Assembly (NCBI GenBank): GCA_037043015.1
Contig: CM073322.1
Span: 11,853,601-11,917,600 of the forward strand
Reading direction: 5' to 3'
DNA: 64,000 nucleotides
From: Bryum argenteum
Taxonomy: Eukaryota; Streptophyta; Bryopsida; Bryales; Bryaceae
The position numbers and the translations under genes were made by a program. Positions 48,420 to 59,176 of this stretch are shown piece after piece (the first letter of the stretch is position 1; every line of letters begins with the position of its first letter). Below the pieces are notes generated by a model, which saw only the letters and a program-made list of their open reading frames with translations, was not told the origin of the DNA and did not search any database.

Positions 48420-48635
48420 GGGTAAGCGTTCGTAGCAGCTACCAAGGAGGATGGAGGAGGGGTAATGAGCCCCCTAATTTTTTGATGTATAGACATTAAA
48501 TGCCAAGGAGTAGGCTTCCAAGGGTAACTTGGGGTCGCAAATCTCAAATTTGAATCCAAAATTATCAAAAACGGCCTTGGGAGGTCCCCACGGATTCTAG
48601 GGTGCCTCCTTGGTAGCTGCCACGAACCATTGCCC
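48420..48635. mobile_element. MULE-type MITE (216 bp)
   Basis: Inverted ends GGGTAAGCGTTCGTAGCAGC (left) and GGGCAATGGTTCGTGGCAGC (right, complement), continuing as TACCAAGGAGG on both sides. Perfect 9-bp target duplication TGCCCAACT at 48411-48419 and 48636-48644. No coding capacity. The ends differ from those of the 15-kb element, so it belongs to another MULE family. Confidence 0.9.
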
Positions 48636-48644
48636 TGCCCAACT

Positions 48645-49444
48645 CCACCACACCATGATAACTGCTCACATCTTTGCAAAAGAAAATTCACTTTTTTATG
48701 AAAAATTATTTTTTTTACTTCTTCTAAATCATAGAAAAAGCTCATAAAAAGTAACCGAAAAATCATACAGTACATGTTGCATTACATTTCATTAGAACAC
48801 AAACCATCTAAAAATTTCGCTAAATTACTTACCCAATGTTTCAAAAAGCTCTTACCAAGGCTTGCAATCATTGACGCTGTAATCAGCAATCAAGACAGAG
48901 CATTCCAAAGGAGCCACTCACTTTAATACTTAGCTTATCTCGAACTCCTCAAATTCAAGATTCACATACAAGTAGTGAAACACCTTCTAAATTCCATCAA
49001 TTTGAATTAGAATTCGTACAAGAAGTACCAAAGAGTGTGAATGGCATGTGGTGCATGACAGGGCTGCACCCAAAAACCATGGTGACATAAGCAAGAGTCT
49101 GTTGTTTGGTCGAATCAGTGTCTCAAGCAATATGGACAAAACACTATAGATCGGATTGAGAGACGTGCATGCATGAACATGTTCAGAAGTAGCAAAGAAC
49201 CATTCTCACTTACACTTGGATTGAACACAGCAACTCACACCTACTCCCCCGTAGTATAATTACATCGAGCAACGTGTTGGAGATCACCATCACGTGTTGG
49301 TACAAGTAATATGAAACAAAATTTATATCATGTCCTCCCTCAACCATCGAATTGAAAACAAAATAGAATGTAAGTATATTGATGAGACGTTCATATAGCA
49401 AGAGCCTTCGTTGAGCGCCTTACCAAGAGGCGTGTAAATAGCAC
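48645..49444. other. Intergenic, no gene seen
   Basis: AT-rich; nothing recognised. Confidence 0.5.
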
Positions 49445-49792
49445 ATGCAGGGAGCACTTAGGGAGCACCTAAGTTTTCTTGTCCGAACGCGACTGCTAAG
49501 ACTCATTGTCCTGTCTCACACCAAGGAGCTCTCGGTCTCGACAAATTCACCTCACTTGCCGGGAATTCTCGGTCTCCTTGTATCAACAAAACGACAAGTC
49601 CTTGTTTGTCTTGTTGTTCGTGAATTCATCGCTTTCTTGGACAGTTCTCTCGTTAGTGGAATTGAAGCTGTCGCTTGCAACCGGGCCTCTCTTGTGTGCA
49701 TTGGGAAGATCTCCCCCAAATCCACCTGCTATTTCAAGGGCCTCAAGAACGTCCTCGCCAACTAGGCTTCGTAGGATGGTTTTGGGATGCAA
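49445..49792. other. Unidentified GC-richer open segment
   Basis: Frames are open on both strands: plus 49445-49765 (KRQVLVCLVVREFIAFLDSS) and minus 49792-49583 (LVGEDVLEALEIAGGFGGDL). The base composition differs from its surroundings. The minus-strand reading looks slightly more protein-like, but I recognise neither, and no exon junction was found. Possibly a captured or decayed gene piece. Confidence 0.2.
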
Positions 49793-49982
49793 TAAGAGAT
49801 GCTCTAAGGTGACTCACAGTATGAAAAGGTTTGTATCATTGTGTAGTCAATATTCATGAGAGGATGATTCATGTCAATTATTACATTGAGTTCAATAATT
49901 TACAGGGCTCACTGTTGACTTGTTCAATTGAATTGATTACAGAGAATCTGCACTCCTGTTAAAGTATATCGTAAAAGCTTAA

Positions 49983-50607
49983 CCCCTAACTCTCCTTAAC
50001 CCTTAAACGCCCAAGGTGACCCGAGGGGTCACCTTCCAACAGAATCTTCTCTGTGGCTCACATTGTACTCAACTTTTCACTTATATTTTGATGTCAAACT
50101 GGTCACCTTCTTGTGATGCATTCAAAAAGTGAAATTTTACAATTCAAATCACAATTTGTATGAGTGATTTTGTGCTTTGAAAGGATTGTGGTAGCGAGGT
50201 TGGGGTTGTACATAACCTTGTAGGAGGTTGCGAGCTCATCATTGATTGGTGCATTCATGATGCCCTTGTTCAAAAAGTGCACTATTCATGATGCCCAAGT
50301 CCAAAAGATGTTGTGATCCAATTTTGGGCTGCCCGTTTCACACCCCATGGGCGTTTAAGGGTTAAAACCCGAATCGGGTTTGGAGGTTCCCGCAGGAGAA
50401 AAACTCAGCCAACTTTGACCATTATAATCTTACAAATGAGGAAGAATGAACGGTTCAGATTTGGTATGTGAGAAGAATGTCAAGTGAACTTTGAGATCTT
50501 ACGGTTGAATCTTTTAATTAATGCTTGGATTAAGAATGTTTGAGCTAACTCCAAAGGAAGGTCACATTTTGTGACTAAGACAGTTTTGCAACAAGGAGAG
50601 TTAGGGG
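49983..50607. mobile_element. TTAA-flanked MITE, family X (copy X2) with Y4 nested inside
   Basis: TTAA at 49979-49982 and 50608-50611. Left end CCCCTAACTCTCC, right end the inverse of CCCCTAACTCTCCTTG. Total 625 bp; removing Y4 (362 bp) and one TTAA leaves exactly 259 bp, the length of X1. Oriented opposite to X1. Confidence 0.93.
50000..50361. mobile_element. TTAA-flanked MITE, family Y (copy Y4, 362 bp), inserted in X2
   Basis: TTAA at 49996-49999 and 50362-50365. The uninterrupted homologous site in X1 (complement) reads CTCTCCTTAAAACCC with a single TTAA, so this is a filled/empty site pair that proves TTAA target duplication. Confidence 0.95.
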
Positions 50608-50611
50608 TTAA

Positions 50612-51416
50612 TACGGGATTGAACCACACATCGTACACAAGGTTTTAATTCCTATACATCCCAATAGTCTCTTTGTAGTCTACAAAATAAAACAATTTTT
50701 TTATTTTTTATTTTTTTTAGAAATAGGGTCTGTAGACTCAAAATTTTTGGAGCTGACAACAAACTCCTGAAAGAAGAAAATCAGAATGTGATCCCCGCTC
50801 CTGGCAAGAACAACATTCAAGTGTAATGAGCAGGGTACGGTAAACGGTAAAACACATGCCACCATACCGTAAAAGGTAATGTATCTTCGCATAGATACCC
50901 TAATTTGTCCTTTTTCCAGCTTTTTCCATTATGGTCTGCATGCCATGCCATTTTGCATGATCATCAGTAAATATTTCACGTAGAATTCCTTATCCATGCA
51001 GCCTTTAATTCAAAAAGCCATCATATATGTTACCCCTTCGCATTTGATATGTGCACAGAGAGGGACCATCAATGAATATGATCAATCGTCCAATGAAATC
51101 GTAAGTTTAACCTGCTCAAACTTCAGCATGGAGAATCCGCAGCGAAGTTAATAGTGTAAGACATTCTTGGGGTTTTTTGTAATACGTGTTTCTAAAGTGG
51201 TGTCCTACAATGGCACCTTATAAATGTTTGTTGTCAGTACATGGAAAAATTTGGTTGTATTATGCCCCTTTGGTATTATTGTTCCAGTTTCAAGCACTCT
51301 ACGAGTAATAATATCAACCTACATAACATAGCCACACATAAATATTACATTTTTAATTGCGTTGGTCCTTGAATCTCATGTAGGTTGATTTTAGTATGAG
51401 CATTTCGTAAGCAAAG
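50612..51416. other. Intergenic, no gene seen
   Basis: AT-rich. The frame at 50701-50892 minus has no recognisable content. Confidence 0.5.
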
Positions 51417-51418
51417 TA

Positions 51419-51635
51419 CACTGAATAGGTAGATTAGTGTTAGATTTTTATAAGATTTGAAAATGCTATAAGTTTTTACTTTACCAATAGAAAATTTACA
51501 AAGAGTATTGAATCCAATACTCTCAAAGGATCCACATCTTGCCGGATGTAGAGGGTAAAAATATTGACCAACAGTAAAAACTTATAACATGTTTATATAA
51601 ATTAGTGTATTTAACACTAATCTACCTATTTAGTG
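51419..51635. mobile_element. TA-flanked MITE (217 bp)
   Basis: The ends are inverted repeats of CACT(G/A)AATAGGTAGATTAG, extending as AGTGTTA; a second inverted block is TATAAGTTTTTACT. TA lies on both sides (51417-51418 and 51636-51637). The TA duplication suggests Tc1/mariner type; a CACTA relation through the CACT start cannot be excluded. Confidence 0.75.
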
Positions 51636-51637
51636 TA

Positions 51638-52666
51638 GTGGTGGTGGGTAAGCAGTGTAAGTATGAAACAAGGAGTTTTGTTTGAACAATGAATAATTTT
51701 ATTACATTCTATCGCTTGAATTATAAAATACAAGAAAATAATGCAAACATTGCCTTTCTTTATAACAAGGTTAACCATCTATTTACAAAGAACCACAAGA
51801 CACTCATTTATATTCATTAAAGTCATAAAACTCTTTCTATAAGCCATGATCAACACTAAAAGCTCTACCATCAAAACCCACGCACTTACTTCAAACCAAC
51901 ACCACAATCTCACTAACTAATAAACCAAATTCTGAAGATCCTACAATACTTTCCCAAAATTCCAAAAGGCAATATAAATGAACATAATAAAATTAGGGGT
52001 CTAGAATTAAAGTGATGCAACTACCTTCATTCCCCACGAAGTCCGCCTCAGAAAAAAACAAATAGACGGAGGAGAACAATCCAGAAAAAGGGGATGAATG
52101 AGAAAGAGAAATAGATGGATGAAAATAGAAGTGGATGAACAGAGCTCCAAAAGGACATACGTATAAGAGGATCGTATGGGTGAAAGGGTGAAAGCCAGGG
52201 GGAAGGGACGAGGAAAGAGCGGCACACGCTGAGCGCACGCCATGGTCCAATCACAGCCCACGGTCAGAAGATAAGGCGCGTGGCCACCACACGACGGTGG
52301 GGTCGAATATCTAGCCAGCCTGCCCAGCCACCAGTTTGTTTTTTCCCCTCCTGCCCGCTGCCCGTCGAGGTGTGTCTCTATCACTGCCAGCCTGACACCG
52401 CCCTTTTTCCTGCTGTGGTTCCGAGTAGCGTTGCTTTGGCCGTTCGTGAATGGTCCCCCTTTCCTTTGGACCACGGCTCTTCCTTCTCCTTAAATGAATG
52501 AATGTTTTGGGCATGGGGTTCTATGCTTCTTGGAATTTGCTTGTGTGGCTCCATTTGTTGGTGAGTGTGTTTTGACATTCTATTCCGATATTCCTCACGT
52601 TGAAATTCCCTTAGAGAGTCTTTGAGAATTTGTTGAGAAAGAAAGAAGAATGGAGATTTATTGTGT
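51638..52666. other. No supported gene; GC-rich patch at 52170-52470
   Basis: Mostly AT-rich. The patch at 52170-52470 is GC-rich with overlapping frames on both strands, none with a recognisable domain or splice support. It may be a promoter/5' leader relic. Confidence 0.4.
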
Positions 52667-52670
52667 TTAA

Positions 52671-52895
52671 CCCTTAAAAGTCCCTTGGGGATAGTATGTA
52701 CGCCGTCGTATAATTAGGAGTTGCTACCAACAAGAAACTCTAAACTGGAATCGTAATAGCTCACTAGAACCACATTAATTCAAATGTCAACTTCTTCTTT
52801 GAACTCAAACCCGTTAAAGGTGTGCATTCACTCCAAATACAACCAATTTACACCGTATTCTATTGGTCGCCACGGCACGCTCAGACCTTTAGGGG
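52671..52895. mobile_element. TTAA-flanked MITE, family T (copy T1, 225 bp)
   Basis: TTAA at 52667-52670 and 52896-52899. Ends CCCTTAAAAGTCCC and the inverse of CCCCTAAAGGTCTGAG. The interior (GCTACCAACAAGAA, then AAAGGTGTG) is shared with T2 at 56272. Confidence 0.85.
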
Positions 52896-53242
52896 TTAAA
52901 AGAGAGTGCTAAAAAATGGAGCATTACTAATAATGGAGCGCTAGGCTTCTTAACCCCTTAAAGCTTCCTAGTGTTTTTCGGGAGCTTAAGACCTCAAAAT
53001 TGCGAGTTTCTACTTGCGAGGAATGTTTTTTGAACATTCAATTGTAGGGTCTTGTACCTAACCCTATTTTTAGTTGTTGTTCCATAGATCAACAGTTAGA
53101 TGTTTACCATTTGTGAGATGATTACATCCAAATTTTGTCTTCCTAGTTTTTTTGCGTATTGTAGAGATCGGTTTTGAATTTTTTTGGAGGGTGCCATTGG
53201 AGATTTGGTAATTTTTTTGACTTGGGTCACTTTGGAACTTAA

Positions 53243-53820
53243 CCCCTAAAGATCCTTGGGTGTTTTTGGGAGCTTAAAACCTCAAAACTCCAATTCTCTA
53301 CCTCTATGCACTTCAAGGGGTGCGAAACAATTTTTTTATTCTTTTCTTAACTTCCAACCGTAAGATCTTGTACCTAAGCCAATTTTCAGTATCTGATATA
53401 AAAATTGACCGTTGGATGTTTACCATTTGAGAGATTATAACATCCAAAGTTTGTCCACGAAGTTTTTTTGGGCATTGTTGAGATTATTTTTGACACTTTT
53501 GGAGGCTGCCCTTGTAAAATTGGTACACTTTTTGACTTGGGGCCCTTTGGAACTTAAGTAGTGATTTGGTCATGAACATATTTCCAAAAAAAAATCTCAA
53601 AAAAATACTAAATTTAAACTGCCCCAGTTCGGCTCGCAAACCAAGAATTGTTGTAGAAGACTCAAAAATTGGAATTTGGCTTTGTAAATTTTACCACATA
53701 CACTTTGCAGTATAGGGAGCACCCATTAAAAAATTTAGGCAAAAATATTACTTTTAACCTATTCATCTAAGCTGCCCAAAATAGCAAAAGCCCGATTTGG
53801 TCCTCTTGGATCTTTAGGGG
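53243..53820. mobile_element. TTAA-flanked MITE, family W (copy W1, 578 bp), inserted in W2
   Basis: TTAA at 53239-53242 and 53821-53824; inverted ends CCCCTAAAGATCC. W1's own interior keeps the uninterrupted form of the site it landed in: TTTGGAACTTAAGTAGTGAT near 53547. So W1 inserted into the equivalent TTAA of a sibling element. Confidence 0.93.
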
Positions 53821-53846
53821 TTAAGTAGTGATTTAGTAATCAAGAA

Positions 53847-54212
53847 GATAGATAGAAAGATAGATAGATAGAAACTCCGGTCCCTTTCTAAGGGGCCGGC
53901 GTGAATGAAGTGTCCGTTTGTAATGCTAATATCCCGATGGCCACCGGACAAGGGGAAATTGGAACAATACTACTTCCCCCTCTCAAGGGTGGACACTATA
54001 ACTACGCTAGTTTCTAGCCTAGTCACTAATGCCTTGAAGATACTTGACATAGTATCCCCCCAAAGGGCTTTGAGGTACCCATACAACAAGGTCCAAAGAC
54101 CCCCCACAATAGTTGGGTGGACTATAGTGGTGAGCACCACGCCGGCATGGGGAATAGAACCCACGACCTCCTCATTGGGGGCCTAAGCCCTAATCACCAA
54201 GTCAAGGCTTGC
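53847..54212 (-). mobile_element. tRNA-derived SINE (full length, 366 bp), inserted in W2
   Basis: Read on the minus strand: a tRNA-like head with an A-box-like stretch (TTGGTGATTAGGGC) and a B-box (GTGGGTTCTATTCCCC) about 25 bases later, an unrelated body, and a tail of CTAT/TATC repeats at the plus-strand left end. Flanked by a perfect 12-bp duplication AGTAATCAAGAA (53835-53846 and 54213-54224). Variable-length duplications and a simple-sequence tail indicate LINE-mediated retroposition. Second copy at 58982; fragment at 2277. Confidence 0.92.
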
Positions 54213-54968
54213 AGTAATCAAGAACTAGTAACCCATTTTGTCTCGCAACCCAAGGAATGTCCTAGAAGACTCAAAAATTGGAATTTGACTTTTGCAAATT
54301 TTACCACATATACTTTGCATTGTCAATAGCACACAATAAAACTCTTAGGCAAAAATATTCTTCCTAACCCTTTCATCGAAGGTGCATGAAATTGCAAACA
54401 CTCATTTAGGTTTTGAAGGAGTTTTAGGGGTAAACTCATAGTTTCTTCACATTTCAACAATGCCATGTATTCATTCCAAACATTATAGGGTGTCAGATTA
54501 GGGCACCATTTTAAGAACACCTAGAAGTCCATCTTCAAAAATGTATAGTCAATTGTAACCAATATTGGTTGACTTTTTACAATGTATGCGTGGAGATGCT
54601 CCGGTGATGTTGCACATCACCCCCTTTCAAAAGGCACTGAATATATCCCTACAATAAAATCCATCAACCTCATCTTAATTGGGTTTATTATGTTGGCATT
54701 AGACCGGCAAAGGTTGCAAATGTACTAAGATTTGACCACTTAAAGACATGAATTTTATATTCATTTATAAAGTCTAGAAATGAAAGTGGTAGATACACGA
54801 GAAACTACACACTCTAAAATGTACACCACAAGTACAATAAAATTTGAAGTGAAAAAGTATTTTGTACTCATGTAAGGATGCCACAAGTATGTTGTTTTTG
54901 GTGTTGTAAGGTTTTTAAGCATCCTACCTTAGAAATACATCCCTTCCCCTCAATATTATTGAACCTTG

Positions 54969-54973
<5 letters not shown>

Positions 54974-55007
<34 letters not shown>
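54974..55007. repeat. (AT)n microsatellite
   Basis: About 34 bases of AT dinucleotide. Confidence 0.93.
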
Positions 55008-55012
<5 letters not shown>

Positions 55013-55190
55013 ATGGGGCCTAGTTTGAGAAGATCTTAATCATAGTTGGAAGGGATGTCTTTCTTTTGCACTCGAGTTCTTATCAATTATGTGCAGATGA
55101 GAATGATGAAAACATGAAATTTTAATGCTCATCTACAATTCAAGATCACTAGAAGTTGAGCGTACAAGGTCCCAATGAAATGATTTTTGA

Positions 55191-55286
55191 GATTGAATTA
55201 TAGATTGAATTATAGATTGAATTATAAATTGAATTATAGATTGAATTATAGATTGAATTATAGATTGAATTATAGATTGAATTAAA
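55191..55286. repeat. 12-bp tandem repeat, eight units
   Basis: Unit GATTGAATTATA repeated eight times with one G-to-A change in the fourth unit. Confidence 0.95.
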
Positions 55287-56271
55287 TTATAGAAATTTAT
55301 AAAAGCTTTGTATTAAAAACATCTCTAAGGTTTATTGGTGCTTCAGGGTAAGTAAAAACTTGACATTGGTCGATCATCTACAGAACACTAAATAAATGGA
55401 AGTCATGGGTATGGCATAGGAGTGTCATTTTTCCTGTGCGGACTTGCCACCATACGCACAACTTTACTATCATCTTTTTTGTCATGTCGGAACTACAACA
55501 TCTATTAATCAATGTAACTTAGGAGTCTAGAACGTTGATGAGCAGATGTAATCAACTAAGGACATAGCCAACCAGGTCACTACAAGGTTTGTAACACTAT
55601 ATACAATCTTGTGTGACAATGAGGATCAACTTTGCCCAATATTAGTCACAATATCTTGAGCAATTGGCGAAGTTGTTGTTATACATCACCTGAGATGCAC
55701 TTGAATCGTGATCTTGGATCATATTATAGCTAAATATTTGGGTGTCTACTGCCCGGAAGAGAGGACTTTCATCATTATACTAAAAAGCTTCCTGAAGATG
55801 ATTGCTTGCGACATTAAATCTATATTTCATTCTACACTTACATGTATCATCTTTGAAGAAGGTGATATTTTTATGCATACAACAAAGAGTGCGGTCTATC
55901 TTGACAATCATTCATTGTCCTGAAATGACATGTTTTCTAGTTGAAACTCATTTGCTACAAATAGATATGACCTATTAATGAAGATGTTTCTATAAATCTT
56001 ATTGTATTGCATGCATGGATCTCCATGTTAAAACTGGAACGTTGATGGTTCTAGTAATTTTCGCGGTTTTGCTTTTTGGTTCTGTGTGATTGAACAAATC
56101 TTAGCTTCTACAATTCTTGTCTATAATTCTTATTTCCTTAAACATGGTCATATTATCTTATTCACTATGCTTTTCAAATTTTACACCATTGTGTATTTCT
56201 ATCATAAATTCTCCGCCTTGTGATTCATGTGTTATAACCATGCCCATGTTCATAAACGCAAACCACTTTTA

Positions 56272-56650
56272 CCCCTAAATATCTCTTGGAGATAATAGAT
56301 ACATGATGAATAAGTGGCATTTGCTACCAACAAGAAGCTTCAAAATGAAATAAATTTACACAGTTCTAGTTAGAATTTAAATTTACGCAGTTCAAATGTG
56401 CTGTAAAACTATAAATTCCAACTAGAACTGCGTAAGTTCAAATTCCAACTTCTCTGTTGAAATCAAACCCAATAAAGGTGTGAATCCATTTCATATACTC
56501 CCTGTGTCCCATTATAATTGTCTTCTAGGTTCTCTCAAATCTACCTCTCGAGGTAGATTTGAGAGAACCTAGAGGATGATTATAATGGGACAGAGAGAGT
56601 ACAAGAAATATACATTGTATTCTATTGTACCAGAGAGACGAAGCATTGAA
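56272..56650. mobile_element. TTAA-type MITE, family T (copy T2, diverged) with Stowaway inside
   Basis: Left end CCCCTAAATATCTCTTGG after TTTA (decayed TTAA). The body matches T1 at GCTACCAACAAGAA, AAACCCAATAAAGGTGTG and TGTATTCTATTG. It contains an internal expansion with inverted TTACGCAGTTC/GAACTGCGTAA blocks. The right end has decayed, so the right limit is approximate. Confidence 0.65.
56498..56599. mobile_element. Stowaway MITE (102 bp), near-perfect palindrome
   Basis: TA at 56496-56497 and 56600-56601; starts CTCCCTGTGTCCCATTATAA, close to the plant Stowaway consensus CTCCCTCCGT. The two arms pair almost completely around CTCGAG. The homologous site in T1 (CCAAATACAACC) is uninterrupted, supporting TA duplication. 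Confidence 0.95.
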
Positions 56651-57057
56651 GTGTGTGTGCATAACTATCATCTAAAAAGCCTCTAATTCCTTGAATGGCG
56701 AGTATGATTTTTTGAGTATTGGAAGGAGGTTGAAATTGAGGACATTTGTGGGTGTGGATATATGCAACATAATGAAATTGTATGTCAAAAACAATCTTAT
56801 AAATATGATATTCAGTTATCTGGGTTTCATGTTTCTTTCTGCATTTCGCAATAAACGGTCTTCAATTTGCGTTGTATAGTGGTAAATTGATATGATAATG
56901 ACCCACCTCCTCTAGGAGAAGTGACAATAGAGGAATACAATAGAAGGAATAATTTATTTATTATTATTATTTTTATTTTTTTAATCCACAATAAGATCAA
57001 ACATCATACAGTGAGAATGTTCTTTGTATAAAGCTTGCAACTCATGTGATACCAGTG
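56651..57057. other. Intergenic, no gene seen
   Basis: AT-rich, with TTATT repeats near 56958-56980. Confidence 0.5.
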
Positions 57058-57061
57058 TTAA

Positions 57062-57423
57062 CCCTTAAACGCCCAAGCAAGCCCAAGGGGCATGATTCCA
57101 ACAGAATCTTCCCTGTAGCTCTCATTGTACTCAACATTTCACTTATATTTTGATGTCAAACTGGTCACCTTCTTCTGATGCATTCAAAAAGTGAAATTTC
57201 ACAATTCAAATCACAATTTATATGAATGATTTTGTGCTTTGAAAGGATTGAGGTAGGTAGGTTGGGGTTGTACATAACCTTGTAGGAGGTTGCAAGCTCA
57301 TCATTGATTGGTCCATTCATAATGCCCAAGTTCAAAAAGTGCACTATTTATGATGCCCAAGTCCAAAAGATGATGTGATCCAATTTTGGGCTGCTAGTTT
57401 CAGACCCCATGGCCATTTAAGGG
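57062..57423. mobile_element. TTAA-type MITE, family Y (copy Y5, 362 bp)
   Basis: TTAA on the left (57058-57061); CTAA on the right (57424-57427), one change from TTAA. Ends CCCTTAAACGCCCAAGC and the inverse of CCCTTAAATGGCCATGG. Confidence 0.9.
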
Positions 57424-57469
57424 CTAAAGGATTGACAATAGTCATAATTGAGCTTCATGTATCACTTAA

Positions 57470-58396
57470 CCCCTAAAAATCCAGGAAAGCCGATTCGGTT
57501 TTCTGAGATTTCGGGCAGCTCATTTTAAGCATTTAAACTGATATTTTTGCCTAAGATTTTTATTGGGTGCTCCACATACAGTAATGTGTATGTGGTAAAA
57601 TTTTCAAAGTCAAATTTTAATTTTATAACCTTCATCTAGAAATTTTAGGTTTCAAGTCCAAATCGGGCAGTTTAAAATATTTTTTTTTATTTTTTTATTT
57701 TTAGAAATATGTTCATTACCAAATTACTATTCAAATTCCAATGTGTCCGAAGTCAAAAAGTTTACCAATTTTACAAGGGCAGCCTCCAAAACTTTCAAAA
57801 ACAATCTTCACAATTTCTAGTAATTTTACAATTTTTTCTTTCAAAAATTGCCAAAATTCGAGATTTTGGATTTTTTCCAAGATTTTTTTTTTCAAAATTC
57901 ACATTATCATAAATGCACCTTCTCACCGTCGAGATTTTTCTCAAACTAAATATATCATACGTGGTGCTTGTTTTACTATATGGTTGTTTTTAGACCTTCT
58001 TTCATAAAATATTTTACATTAAGGTCAAAAAGTGGAATTGGTCTCTAAAATTTTGCATGAGCATAACCAACTTGATTACCTACATGAAAAAAAATGAGGG
58101 AAAAATATTTGGAATAACAATCATCAAGTTGCCCTTGGCACCATTTAGACAATGCCTCTCACGCAGTGGCAAAAAAAAAGTGTTGGTCAAACTTTGATTG
58201 TTATGATCTCACAAATGAAAAACATCCAACGGTTGAAATTTTGACCAGTCCTTTGTATACAAGTTAGGTACAAGATCTTACGGTTCAAAGTCTAAAACCA
58301 GAAAAAAAAGTTTCTCCATTTCCCCATCTCCCAACGAAGGTGAAAAATGGCAGTTTTTGGTTCTGGAGGTCGAGGAAACCCCTGGATTTTTAGGGG
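57470..58396. mobile_element. TTAA-flanked element, family U (927 bp)
   Basis: TTAA at 57466-57469 and 58397-58400; perfect inverted ends CCCCTAAAAATCCAGG. The interior resembles W1/Z1 in inverse orientation (GCCTAAGATTTTTATTGGGT, then TTTTAGAAATATGTTCAT). Longest TTAA element in the window; no coding frame that looks real. Confidence 0.9.
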
Positions 58397-58400
58397 TTAA

Positions 58401-58968
58401 GGATGTCTGAAAACATAACTACCCTTTATCCTCAAAGGTATACTCTTAGAATATTGAAAATTAAATGAATTGTGAGTAGGTTCAACAATGAGTTCAAATA
58501 TAACCCACCTATTGAAACAAATTTTAAATTTAGTAACACAAAAGAATCCACGCTTTTCATCATATGAATTGATAAACGCTAAAGTTGTTTCATTAAATGC
58601 TCACAAGGTTCATGGATGTAAGGATGACTTGAGACATTAGCTATCCATTCTTTGTTGATTCAACTGATTTTTCAAAGATCATGAATGAAAAGCCAAGAGA
58701 AAATAAGCTTCAATACAAAACAAGGCAAATTGGCTCAAATTAAAGATCCATGTATTTAAATGTAAAGAATATGATTTTGTGCTTTTAATAATTTGGCCTT
58801 CTTTGAAATCCATGAAGGTTTATATATCCATCACTTGATCAATATATAAATAAGTTTATAATATATTAAAACTATTATTTAAGGCAGGATGTTTGTTTTG
58901 TTTTGTTTTGATTTGCGAGTGGCACTATGATCTTGGGAACCAAACCATGTAAGAATCACGTAATCACA
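58401..58968. other. Intergenic, no gene seen
   Basis: AT-rich; a TTTTG repeat lies near 58891-58910. Confidence 0.5.
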
Positions 58969-58981
58969 TAATTTGGAGCTA

Positions 58982-59163
58982 GATAGATAGAAACTCCGGT
59001 CCCCAGCGTGAGTGTCCGTTCGTAATGCTAATATCCCGATGGCCACCGGACGATGGCCATCGGACAAGGGGAAATTGGCACCACGCCGGTATGGGGAATA
59101 GAACCCACGACCTCCTCATTGGGGGCCGAAGCCCTAACCACCAAGCCAAGGCTTGTGGTGCCT
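58982..59163 (-). mobile_element. tRNA-derived SINE, internally deleted copy (182 bp)
   Basis: Same head (A-box-like TTGGTGGTTAGGGC, B-box GTGGGTTCTATTCCCC) and same TATC tail as the 366-bp copy, but the body between the GATGGCC region and the head is missing. A 13-bp duplication TAATTTGGAGCTA flanks it (58969-58981 and 59164-59176). A short internal repeat of GATGGCCA(C/T)CGGAC lies at the junction. Confidence 0.93.
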
Positions 59164-59176
59164 TAATTTGGAGCTA

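Larger units (their letters stand above)
52954..54430. mobile_element. TTAA-type MITE, family W (copy W2), broken by two nested insertions
   Basis: Left flank TTAA (52950-52953), left end CCCCTTAAAGCTTCC. Right end TTTTAGGGG followed by TAAA, one change from TTAA. Interrupted by W1 (53243-53820) and a SINE (53847-54212). Removing both with their duplications leaves about 517 bp, close to Z1 (518 bp). Confidence 0.85.
54435..56267. other. Intergenic with two simple repeats
   Basis: AT-rich, no gene recognised. Holds the AT microsatellite and the 12-bp repeat listed separately. Confidence 0.5.
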
